This document shows, in pieces, positions 1 to 5,760 of a stretch of 5,760 nucleotides of DNA. This DNA is from Candidatus Fermentibacterota bacterium. GTDB taxonomy: Bacteria; JAFGKV01. Each line of letters opens with the position of its first letter. Position 1 is the first letter of the stretch. The DNA is taken from the NCBI GenBank assembly GCA_030620115.1, contig JAUXFG010000206.1:1-5760 (forward strand), in the 5' to 3' direction. A program made the translations under genes and the position numbers. The notes below the pieces were generated by a model that saw nothing but the letters and a program-made list of their open reading frames with translations, ran no database searches and had not been told where the DNA came from.

Positions 1-181
1 CTGAACGCTGAACGCTTCCTTCTCCTCTCCCCACCCAGATTCTTCGGTCGCTCCTCTCCCTCAGAATGACACGCAGTGCCCCATACTTCTGCACCCTGCC
101 ACTGTCATTCTGAGCGACCGCAAGAAGCGAAGAATCTCTCCCACATCCTTCCTCCGTCATCTGAACCCTGAACCCTTCTTT
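1..181. repeat. Composite intergenic repeat: inverted arms flanked by paired heptamers
   Basis: Two imperfect inverted arms lie at 37-71 and 103-137. They share three blocks in opposite orientation: AGATTCTTCG, GGTCGCTC and AGAATGACA; the unpaired bases between the blocks differ in the two arms. Outside the arms are two related direct repeats: CTGAACG twice then CTT at 1-17, and CTGAACC twice then CTT at 161-177. The stretch has no plausible gene and is pyrimidine-rich on the plus strand. From memory, TCATTCTGAGCGA...GAAGAATCT sequences recur as interspersed palindromes in many environmental bacterial genomes, so this is probably a REP- or MITE-like non-autonomous element. That identity is recalled, not searched. 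It lies just past the 3' end of the minus-strand lipoprotein gene, so it could also fold in that transcript's tail. Confidence 0.7.
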
Positions 182-212
182 CCCCCCAATCCCCCATTCA
201 CCCAATCCCTCT

Positions 213-1415
213 CTACGGCACCTCCACCGAAAAACTGTATAAGGCGGGATTGTCGAGACTCACCACCAAAGCGTACAGAGTCTCTTCTGCAAAGACCGAT
301 GTATCTACCGCCTCAGGCCCACTCTGTCCCGGGAGGGATGAGTATGCCAAGGTGGCGCCCTCCGCATCAAAGAGGAACAGATCGAGATCAGCTTGCTCCT
401 CCCACGTCAAGAGCAGGTGCAACGATCCGTCGCTGCCGGGGGTGAACCGGTAGTAATCATAGTCGCCGGAGTAAACCCCTTCCTGATCCATCCCGCCGCT
501 GCTGAGAGCACCCACCGCCACATAGCTGCCCGTACCGCCAAGACTCGTGGCCTCGTCACGGGAATCATTAGGCTCTACCTCCTCAACAGTACTCGGCGCC
601 TTCCAGTAGGTAATGCCTTGCCGCCCGGCATCCGCAAATACCAGGGCAAGCTGTCCGTGCTCCAAACTGGCGCCTACCGTGGCCCCCGGCGGACTCAAGA
701 GGAAAAGCGAATCCGCTCCCTCGGGTTCCTGGCTATACAGTTCGAAGCTCAGCGAATCCACCATCACGGTGAACGGCCCTTTCTCGCTAACCATTATGGT
801 GGTTTCTTCATGGGCGATTTTCAGGATCACGGGATTCGATAACTCGAACATCCCATCCGTAGAAAAGGAGAGGGTAGCCCCCCCCAGAAGCGCGTCCAGC
901 GCGTCGTCCGTGGAGCTGGTAAAGGCATAGTCCCCTTCCAGAGTCAGCGGGATCTTCTTCTCGAACGTTGCCCATGGATTGCTCCCATCATAAGCCAGAC
1001 GGATCTTCAGGTACTCGACGCCCTCTCCAGAGGAGAACTCATAGCGGAGCCGGCTTAGCCCCCCCCGAAAGGTATAGTAGGCCACAAGCTTCGGCGGGGT
1101 CAGGCTGATGATGTCAAGAATGAAGAATCCCTCTCCTTCCTCTTGTTCGGCAAAGCTGTAGGTGCCACGTTCGACGATGTCGAAGTCCCCATATTTGTCA
1201 TTCGACCACCCGGGATTGGTGAATTCGAAATCGCCGTCTGTATCAAGGATGATATAGGCCCCGTCTAGATTCGCATTGACATCGGAATTGTCTGACGTCA
1301 GAAAGTCGTACTGACCGCTCAGCAGTACATCGCTTTCTGGAAGATCGGGGCTCTCCACACTGCAGGAAACAAGGATCACAGGTCCGGCAAGGAGACAAAT
1401 CGTCAGTATTCTCAT
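213..1415 (-). CDS. Predicted lipoprotein with two duplicated beta-type domains and a C-terminal PPC domain
   Basis: This encodes 400 residues if started at the ATG at 1415; an in-frame ATG at 1445 would add ten charged residues ahead of the signal peptide and has a poorer ribosome site. The N-terminus MRILTICLLAGPVILVSCS is a short lipoprotein signal with lipobox L-V-S-C, giving lipidated Cys18, so the protein is expected on the outside of a membrane. Residues 32-68 and 159-195 align without gaps with 16 of 37 identities, showing two tandem domains of about 127 residues. From about 277 to 400 there is a PPC (bacterial pre-peptidase C-terminal) type beta-sandwich, with the signature EPNDS at 281-285, DYDYYRF near 318-324 and DLDLFLFD near 343-350. 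No protease catalytic domain is present. The protein is acidic and has only two Cys, both within the signal peptide and lipobox region. PPC domains usually aid secretion or binding; the actual role here is unknown. Confidence 0.85.
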   Translation of the reverse strand: MRILTICLLAGPVILVSCSVESPDLPESDVLLSGQYDFLTSDNSDVNANLDGAYIILDTDGDFEFTNPGWSNDKYGDFDIVERGTYSFAEQEEGEGFFILDIISLTPPKLVAYYTFRGGLSRLRYEFSSGEGVEYLKIRLAYDGSNPWATFEKKIPLTLEGDYAFTSSTDDALDALLGGATLSFSTDGMFELSNPVILKIAHEETTIMVSEKGPFTVMVDSLSFELYSQEPEGADSLFLLSPPGATVGASLEHGQLALVFADAGRQGITYWKAPSTVEEVEPNDSRDEATSLGGTGSYVAVGALSSGGMDQEGVYSGDYDYYRFTPGSDGSLHLLLTWEEQADLDLFLFDAEGATLAYSSLPGQSGPEAVDTSVFAEETLYALVVSLDNPALYSFSVEVP

Positions 1416-1423
1416 GAGATCAA

Positions 1424-1432
1424 CTTCCCTTT
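1424..1432 (-). promoter_or_regulatory. Ribosome binding site deciding the lipoprotein start
   Basis: On the minus strand AAAGGGAAG lies 8 nt before the ATG at 1415. The alternative ATG at 1445 is preceded only by a weak TTGAG. The downstream start also places the signal peptide directly at the N-terminus, as expected for a lipoprotein. Confidence 0.65.
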
Positions 1433-1664
1433 CGTCACATCTCAATTGGTCCAGGCATCCGACTTTCTACCCTTGACCACCCATTTCACGCATGCAGGAG
1501 AAAGCTAAAGCTACTGCTCTCACCACGAAGTCTCGTGCAGCCAATCAAGCACGGGAGACCCCAAGGGCAAGGGTTGGTGAGGAATGCGGGCATATAGAGT
1601 ATCGAGTTTGTCAAGAAACGGAATACGAGTAGATTGCGTGGTTGTCGCGCGACAAGGGTTCGCT

Positions 1665-1700
1665 GAGCCGCATTTCTCATTTCCGCCGAGGAGGCGGCTC
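1665..1700 (+). promoter_or_regulatory. Overlapping, mutually exclusive GC-rich stem-loops in the reductase leader
   Basis: GAGCCGC (1665-1671) can pair with GCGGCTC (1694-1700). A second pairing, CCGCC (1683-1687) with GGCGG (1693-1697) around the loop GAGGA, uses some of the same bases, so the two cannot coexist if the outer stem uses its right arm. The structure sits about 60 nt upstream of the Shine-Dalgarno of the reductase gene. It has no U-tract. A leader-regulation role is only possible if transcription starts upstream of 1665, which is not shown. Confidence 0.3.
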
Positions 1701-1759
1701 GCGCATGCATTCCTAACATATCCCAATTGGTGAGAGAAGGGATTTCTTCATGGGAATAC

Positions 1760-1764
1760 GGAGG
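1760..1764 (+). promoter_or_regulatory. Ribosome binding site of the Fe-S reductase gene
   Basis: A GGAGG core, the best Shine-Dalgarno in the window, lies 5 nt before the ATG at 1770 and fixes that start. Confidence 0.85.
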
Positions 1765-1769
1765 TACTC

Positions 1770-3773
1770 ATGCAGTGGCATGTTGCAGATGCAATAATCG
1801 TCGGCATCGCTATACCAATATCCCTCTACTTATTCGGAAAAGCATTATATCGCAAATACCAATTGATGAAAGCGTGCGCATCTATTCCAGATCCAATTGA
1901 GGATCATCTCACCAGGATCAAGGAGATCCTGACTATATTCCTCGGCCAGAAGAAGCTGTTCCAGGATCTTCAGCCCGGCATCATGCACGCCCTCATTTTT
2001 TGGGGATTCTGTATCCTGCTCGTCCGTGCCGTCACGATGTTTGGCATGGCATTTGCCGGATTCGATTTCCATTTGCCTGGGCTGGGGCCTGGCACGGCGG
2101 CGGGAAGAGGATACTCCCTGCTCAAAGACATCGCCAATGTGGCAGTACTCGCCATGGTCCTCTTTGCCCTTATCCGCCGCTATATCCTGAGAATCCCTCG
2201 ACTGTTGAACACACCCGGCGCATTGTTTGTCCTTGTAATGATCTTCTGCTTGATGGCCAGCGACTTGATTTTCGATGGCATCCTGCATGCTTCTTCCGGT
2301 GCGGAAACCGGAGCATGGTCGCCGGTGGGATCCATGTTGGGGGCGTGGTTTGCTCCCGAAACGGGCACAACCGGCGGTCCACCGGCAGTCGTGGGGCATA
2401 TCGGTTTCCTATTCCACTGCCTGGGAATCCTCGTATTCCTTGTCTATCTGCCCATGGGCAAGCACATGCACATCATTACGTCGATATTCAACGTCTATCT
2501 CAGGCCGCTGCACCGGAGCGGAAGGCTGACCAAGCTGGACCTCGAAGACGAGTCTATCGAAGTATACGGGACGTCACAGATCGAGCACCTGACCTGGAAA
2601 GAGGTGCTGGATCTGTATACATGTACGGAATGTGGCCGGTGCAATGACGTGTGCCCAGCCCAGCGCACTGGAAAAGAGCTGGCGCCACGTGAGATTACCT
2701 CCTCTCAGAAGCATTTTCTGTTGGATGAAGAAGCGGTAAGACTGCTCTCCGGAAACAAGGAAGAGGAACCGGAAAAGGAGCTGGTGGGGGATGTGGTCAA
2801 GCCGGAAGAGATCTGGGCATGTACCACATGTCAGGCTTGCGAGCAGGCATGTCCCGTAAACATCGCCTATGTACAACGAATCAATTCGATGCGCCGCAGC
2901 GAGGTGCTCATGAAGGCCAAGTTCCCATCCGAGCTGAAGAGGATCTTTCGGGGGATGGAAACAAATGCCAACCCGTGGGGCCTGGGAGCAAGCAAGCGTA
3001 TGGAATGGGCGGAGGATCTCGAGGTACCCCTGTTCGAAAAGAGCCGGGATGCGGAGTTCCTCCTTTTCCTTGGCTGTGCCGCCTCCTTTGACGATCGGGC
3101 ACAGAAGGTGAGCAGAAGCTTGATCAGGTTTCTGAAGACATATGGCATCTCATACGGCATACTCGGCGAGAACGAGCAATGCTGCGGAGAGACCCCACGC
3201 CGCTTGGGCGAGGAAGCATTGGGTCAGACATTGATCGAGACGAACTGTGAATTATTCGCCGAACTTGGCGTGAAAAAAATCCTGGTGCTGTGCCCACACT
3301 GCTATAATACATTCAAGAATGAATATCCTGACTTCGGCGGGCATTACGAGGTGGTACATCATTCCCAGCTTATTCAGGACCTGATTCGCCGCGAAGGAAT
3401 GGCATTGCCGAGAGATCTTGAAGACCGCGTGGTGATTCATGATTCGTGCTACATGGGCAGAGTCAACAATGTCTACGCCCCGCCTCGGGAAATCGTACGG
3501 AGCATTGAGGGCCTCGATCTCGTGGAGCACAAGGAATCACGGGAACGCGGCTTCTGTTGTGGCGCCGGGGGAGGAAGGTTCTGGATGGAGGAGAAAGAGC
3601 CTCGGATCAACCATGAAAGAGTCAAACAGTTGGCGAGCACCAATGCAGGGGTGATTGCTACCTCATGCCCCTACTGTCTGCGGATGCTCGAGGACGGCGT
3701 GAGTGATCTCAAGATGGACGGAATCCGCGTCAGGGATGTCGTGGAAATCCTGGACATGGCATCCGGGAGCTGA
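1770..3773 (+). CDS. Membrane-bound HdrDE-like iron-sulfur oxidoreductase, ETF:(methyl)menaquinone oxidoreductase (EMO) type
   Basis: This 667-residue protein joins a cytochrome-b-like membrane part to a heterodisulfide-reductase-D-like part. Hydrophobic segments are near residues 7-27, 71-95, 120-138, 149-171 and 209-228. Histidines 73, 173, 210, 216, 232 and 234 in or beside them are candidate heme b ligands. Two ferredoxin motifs follow: C285-C288-C291-C295-P and C351-C354-C357-C361-P. Two full CCG domains end the protein: C436-X34-CC471/472-X35-C508-X2-C511 and C560-X35-CC596/597-X35-C633-X2-C636, which fit the consensus for noncubane Fe-S clusters known from HdrB. Proteins of this build, once called DUF224 FeS oxidoreductases, include EMO, which passes electrons from reduced ETF to menaquinone during acyl-CoA oxidation in Geobacter and syntrophs. 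The substrate assignment is inference: no etfAB is in view. Related family members may use other donors. A co-directional butyrate kinase begins 100 bp downstream, consistent with fatty-acid metabolism. Confidence 0.85.
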   Translation: MQWHVADAIIVGIAIPISLYLFGKALYRKYQLMKACASIPDPIEDHLTRIKEILTIFLGQKKLFQDLQPGIMHALIFWGFCILLVRAVTMFGMAFAGFDFHLPGLGPGTAAGRGYSLLKDIANVAVLAMVLFALIRRYILRIPRLLNTPGALFVLVMIFCLMASDLIFDGILHASSGAETGAWSPVGSMLGAWFAPETGTTGGPPAVVGHIGFLFHCLGILVFLVYLPMGKHMHIITSIFNVYLRPLHRSGRLTKLDLEDESIEVYGTSQIEHLTWKEVLDLYTCTECGRCNDVCPAQRTGKELAPREITSSQKHFLLDEEAVRLLSGNKEEEPEKELVGDVVKPEEIWACTTCQACEQACPVNIAYVQRINSMRRSEVLMKAKFPSELKRIFRGMETNANPWGLGASKRMEWAEDLEVPLFEKSRDAEFLLFLGCAASFDDRAQKVSRSLIRFLKTYGISYGILGENEQCCGETPRRLGEEALGQTLIETNCELFAELGVKKILVLCPHCYNTFKNEYPDFGGHYEVVHHSQLIQDLIRREGMALPRDLEDRVVIHDSCYMGRVNNVYAPPREIVRSIEGLDLVEHKESRERGFCCGAGGGRFWMEEKEPRINHERVKQLASTNAGVIATSCPYCLRMLEDGVSDLKMDGIRVRDVVEILDMASGS

Positions 3774-3861
3774 GCCATTCCTTGCCGAACTCCTCATTGT
3801 ATGCTATCTATTAACCTTCGATGACATATTTCGTGGTACTCTCCAAGGCCCATGACTTCCC

Positions 3862-3866
3862 AGGAG
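3862..3866 (+). promoter_or_regulatory. Ribosome binding site of butyrate kinase
   Basis: AGGAG lies 7 nt before the ATG at 3874, and the resulting N-terminus runs straight into the kinase's first beta strand (KILVINPGS), supporting this start. Confidence 0.7.
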
Positions 3867-3873
3867 CAGGGAA

Positions 3874-5004
3874 ATGGAAAAAAAGCTAAAGATTCTTGTT
3901 ATCAATCCAGGTTCCACAAGCGATGAGATCAGCTGCTTCGAGGGTCATAATGAGATCTTCCACAAGACCGCTCGTTACTCCCCGAAAGACCTGGAGCCAT
4001 ATGAGGCGGTAGGGGTTACTGCGCAATTCGAGTTCAGATCATCCCTGGTATTCGAGACTTTGGCAGAAGCAGGGATCGACATAGAACAGTTGGATGCTGT
4101 CATTGGGCGCGGCGGCCTGCTCAAGCCCATTCCCAGCGGCACATATGCAATAAATGATGCCATTCTCGAAGACCTCCAGGGCGGGCACTACGGCGATCAT
4201 CCGTCCAACCTTGGCGGCATCATCGCCCACGCCATCGCTTCTCAGTTAGGGATTCCCGCCTTCATTGCGGATCCGGTGGTGGTGGACGAGATGGATGAGA
4301 TTGCCCGGTTCTCCGGAATGCCGGATAACCCTCGCATCTCCATTTTTCATGCGCTCAATCAGAAACGCGTCGCCCGCCTCGCCGCGAAGAAGCTGGGGAA
4401 GGAATATGAGGAATGCGCCCTCATCGTAATGCACGGAGGGGGAGGTATCACCATCGGCGCCCACAAAAACGGCTGGGTGGTGGATGTCAACAACGGCCTG
4501 GATGGCGATGGGCCATTCACTCCTCAGCGTTCGGGAGGGGTCCCGGCCGGAGGGCTCGTCCGCCTTACCTCTTCGGGGAAGTTCTCGCCGCTGGAGATGA
4601 AGCTCAAGATCAAGGGACGTGGCGGTCTAGTCGCCTATCTGGGCACTTCCGATCTCATCACCATCGAGAAATTCATCACGGGCGAGGAGCTTTCTTCTGA
4701 AGCCCAGGCATCTTTGCTTCCAGGCGTCACACCTGCATATGCCAGACTCTGTCTCCGGGCCATGGCCTATCACATATCCAAAGAGATCTGCTCACTTCTG
4801 GCCGTATTCCACGGCACGGTGGATGGGATTGTGCTGACCGGCGGCATCGTAAAGGACGAGTTCCTTTTGTCTGAGATCAGGGAGCATGTTTCCTGGATTG
4901 CGCCCATCCTGGTATTCCCGGGCGGCGACGAGATGGGCGCACTAAGAGACGCCGCGGCAAGGGTGCTCTTGGGTCAAGAAGAGCCAAAGCAGTACGAGCA
5001 ATAA
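3874..5004 (+). CDS. buk: Butyrate kinase (acetate/butyrate kinase family, ASKHA fold), divergent active-site motifs
   Basis: This 376-residue cytosolic enzyme would interconvert butyryl phosphate plus ADP with butyrate plus ATP (EC 2.7.2.7); members of the family also act on branched short-chain acids. Length is close to the usual 355-375. Family landmarks in order: NPGSTS (11-16), GRGGLLKPIPSGTYA (78-92), HPSNLGGIIAHAIA (109-122), ADPVVVDEMDEIARFSGMP (132-150), IFHALNQKRVAR (157-168), HGGGGITIGAHKNG (187-200), DGDGPFTPQRSGG (210-222), LVAYLGTSD (252-260), LTGGI (321-325) and FPGGDEMGAL (348-357). Compared from memory with Clostridium and Thermotoga Buk, the usual NPGSTSTK reads NPGSTSDE, so a conserved Lys is Glu18; HMGGG reads HGGGG; and PERSG reads PQRSG. 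It may therefore differ in substrate or activity. It follows the reductase gene by 100 bp on the same strand. No phosphotransbutyrylase partner is in the window. Confidence 0.88.
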   Translation: MEKKLKILVINPGSTSDEISCFEGHNEIFHKTARYSPKDLEPYEAVGVTAQFEFRSSLVFETLAEAGIDIEQLDAVIGRGGLLKPIPSGTYAINDAILEDLQGGHYGDHPSNLGGIIAHAIASQLGIPAFIADPVVVDEMDEIARFSGMPDNPRISIFHALNQKRVARLAAKKLGKEYEECALIVMHGGGGITIGAHKNGWVVDVNNGLDGDGPFTPQRSGGVPAGGLVRLTSSGKFSPLEMKLKIKGRGGLVAYLGTSDLITIEKFITGEELSSEAQASLLPGVTPAYARLCLRAMAYHISKEICSLLAVFHGTVDGIVLTGGIVKDEFLLSEIREHVSWIAPILVFPGGDEMGALRDAAARVLLGQEEPKQYEQ

Positions 5005-5014
5005 CACTGCACAC

Positions 5015-5053
5015 GGGCTTGCCCCATCCATTCCGTCCGGATGGGGCAGGCCC
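5015..5053 (+). terminator. Strong stem-loop after butyrate kinase, terminator-like but without U-tract
   Basis: The 15-nt arms at 5015-5029 and 5039-5053 pair throughout, with a single G-U wobble and a 9-nt loop, starting 10 nt after the kinase stop codon. The expected run of Ts is missing: the sequence after the stem is ATGCTCGGAGCG. It may act as a terminator of the U-less kind, as a 3' end stabiliser of the kinase mRNA, or as a structure limiting translation of the next gene, whose ribosome site begins about 7 nt later. Confidence 0.5.
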
Positions 5054-5068
5054 ATGCTCGGAGCGAGT

Positions 5069-5760
5069 ATGAAATCAAGGCCGATGTCCCCCAAGAGATT
5101 TGCCGTTGTTATTCTCTGCACGGGTCTTGCGCTCTGCTCTCTGTTCTCCTCCATAGCCCGATACTATGATGCCAAGTGGCGTGTGACTCCACCCCAGCCA
5201 GATACCCTTATCTATCAGCAGTACGCCCGCGCCATTGCAGAGGGCCATCCCTATCGGTTCATGGCTTCCGACGAGCCGACAACGGGCAGCACAAGCCATC
5301 TCTATCCGGCCCTCCTGGCGATTCTCTATTGGGCCGGCGCCAAGGATGAGGCGCTTCCCACCGCGGGTTTCTTCCTCAACGCTTTCTTCTATCTGTTGTT
5401 TCTCCTTCTCTATTTGGACGTTGTACGACGGATGGCGCCCGACTCGCTGTTTCTCGCCGGATGGCTTTGCGTTCTCAGCGGCCAGACAATCTTCAGCGCT
5501 TTGGGACAATCCGACATCGGGATCTTCATGGTTCTGAGCCTCGGAGCCTTTGACATGGCGCTCCGTGAACAGCCCGCGGCTTGCGGCGCCCTGCTTTTTC
5601 TTGCCAGCTGGTGTCGACCGGAAGGTGCAATCCTCTCGATCATGATGGTGGTGGTTTCGCTTCTTCCGATGAACGTGAATGGACAACGATCGCGACCGCT
5701 CTTCTTGGCCGGTTTGGCCGGCCTCGCAGGCTTGGGTGGGGTGCTCCTCCTGAATTACTC
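5069..5760 (+). CDS. Partial multi-pass membrane protein, GT-C glycosyltransferase-like (3' end outside window)
   Basis: The reading frame stays open for 230 codons to the window edge. The start at 5069 is preceded by GGAG with 5-nt spacing; in-frame ATGs at 5054 and 5084 are alternatives, the first of them touching the upstream stem-loop. A basic N-terminus (MKSRPMSPKR) leads into a hydrophobic segment at about 11-28. An extracytoplasmic-type loop follows with PDTLIYQQYARAIAEGHPY (44-62) and GSTSHLYPALLA (73-84), a layout typical of GT-C enzymes, where an Asp after the first membrane segment (here D45) is catalytic. Further hydrophobic stretches lie at about 99-119, 127-143, 150-163, 171-181, 187-200 and 211-229. 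Such enzymes move sugars from polyprenyl-phosphate donors onto envelope glycans or proteins. Family assignment rests on pattern only; a function unrelated to the kinase is likely. Confidence 0.65.
   Translation, partial: MKSRPMSPKRFAVVILCTGLALCSLFSSIARYYDAKWRVTPPQPDTLIYQQYARAIAEGHPYRFMASDEPTTGSTSHLYPALLAILYWAGAKDEALPTAGFFLNAFFYLLFLLLYLDVVRRMAPDSLFLAGWLCVLSGQTIFSALGQSDIGIFMVLSLGAFDMALREQPAACGALLFLASWCRPEGAILSIMMVVVSLLPMNVNGQRSRPLFLAGLAGLAGLGGVLLLNY

Larger units (their letters stand above)
1416..1769. other. Divergent intergenic region with hairpin potential, no gene seen
   Basis: This 354-bp gap separates the minus-strand lipoprotein from the plus-strand reductase, so it should hold promoters for both. 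I found no convincing sigma-70 promoter on either strand. Structure is visible: an inverted repeat at 1530-1538 / 1549-1559 (9 bp with a 2-nt bulge and a 10-nt loop), and GC-rich inverted repeats in 1665-1700. Two minus-strand open frames here (within 1486-1726) have no recognisable features, lack good ribosome sites and overlap each other; I read them as chance. No tRNA or known riboswitch was recognised. Confidence 0.5.

Noticed and set aside
1-181. CRISPR-like or tandem array
   Set aside because: The repeats are only in pairs, of two unrelated types, and lack regular spacers.
393-842. Plus-strand frame of 149 codons opposite the lipoprotein
   Set aside because: The minus-strand product has a signal peptide, internal repeat and PPC domain; the plus-strand frame has no such features.
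1609-1614. Perfect minus-strand TTGACA as a -35 box for the lipoprotein gene
   Set aside because: The nearest -10-like sequence (TATATG) is only 12 nt away, and at normal spacing the sequence is GC-rich; it is also about 200 nt from the gene.
1486-1726. Two overlapping minus-strand open frames of 77 and 68 codons
   Set aside because: They lie in the intergenic region, overlap in different frames, lack good ribosome sites and show no recognisable domain, signal or composition pattern.
3782-3810. TTGCCG ... TATCTA, 17-nt spacing, as a promoter for the kinase gene
   Set aside because: Both hexamers match the sigma-70 consensus poorly, so it is no better than expected by chance.
3821-3889. 22-codon frame (MTYFVVLSK...) overlapping the kinase start, possible leader peptide
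   Set aside because: It has no Shine-Dalgarno and nothing distinctive in its residues; chance is the simpler explanation.
5075-5686. Minus-strand frame of 203 codons opposite the membrane protein
   Set aside because: Its His/Lys/Arg-rich, feature-poor product is typical of the antisense of a hydrophobic coding region; the plus strand has a ribosome site and a coherent membrane topology.

Overview
The window (roughly mid-50s % GC, typical bacterial Shine-Dalgarno sites) looks like chromosomal DNA of an anaerobic or facultative, probably uncultured, bacterium. The phylum cannot be fixed from 5.8 kb. A PPC-domain lipoprotein, a membrane-bound CCG-domain iron-sulfur reductase, a butyrate kinase and an intergenic repeat around a TCATTCTGAGCGA core would fit a deltaproteobacterial, acidobacterial or candidate-phylum lineage that metabolises fatty acids. 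No phage, transposase, CRISPR or RNA gene was seen.

Layout. Positions 1-181 hold a non-coding composite repeat: two imperfect inverted arms flanked by paired CTGAAC-type heptamers. At 213-1415 on the minus strand lies a 400-residue lipoprotein made of two tandemly duplicated beta-type domains and a C-terminal PPC domain. A 354-bp divergent intergenic region (1416-1769) has hairpin potential but no convincing promoter or gene. At 1770-3773 (+) is a 667-residue membrane protein with a cytochrome-b-like N-terminus, two CxxCxxCxxxCP ferredoxin motifs and two complete CCG domains; it belongs to the HdrDE-like family that includes ETF:(methyl)menaquinone oxidoreductase. After a 100-bp gap comes a divergent butyrate kinase (3874-5004, +). 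A strong 15-bp stem-loop without a U-tract (5015-5053) separates it from a multi-pass membrane protein resembling GT-C glycosyltransferases (5069 to the window edge, +), which is cut off by the end of the window.

How they work together. The reductase and kinase are co-directional and plausibly form a short-chain fatty-acid module. The reductase would pass electrons from acyl-CoA dehydrogenation, via ETF, to the menaquinone pool. The kinase would interconvert acyl-phosphate plus ADP with the free acid plus ATP. This link is inferred: no etfAB, acyl-CoA dehydrogenase or phosphotransbutyrylase lies in the window. The lipoprotein and the glycosyltransferase-like gene look like unrelated neighbours. 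I see no clear evidence of an undescribed system; the best leads are the unusual kinase motifs, the reductase-kinase pairing and the composite repeat.
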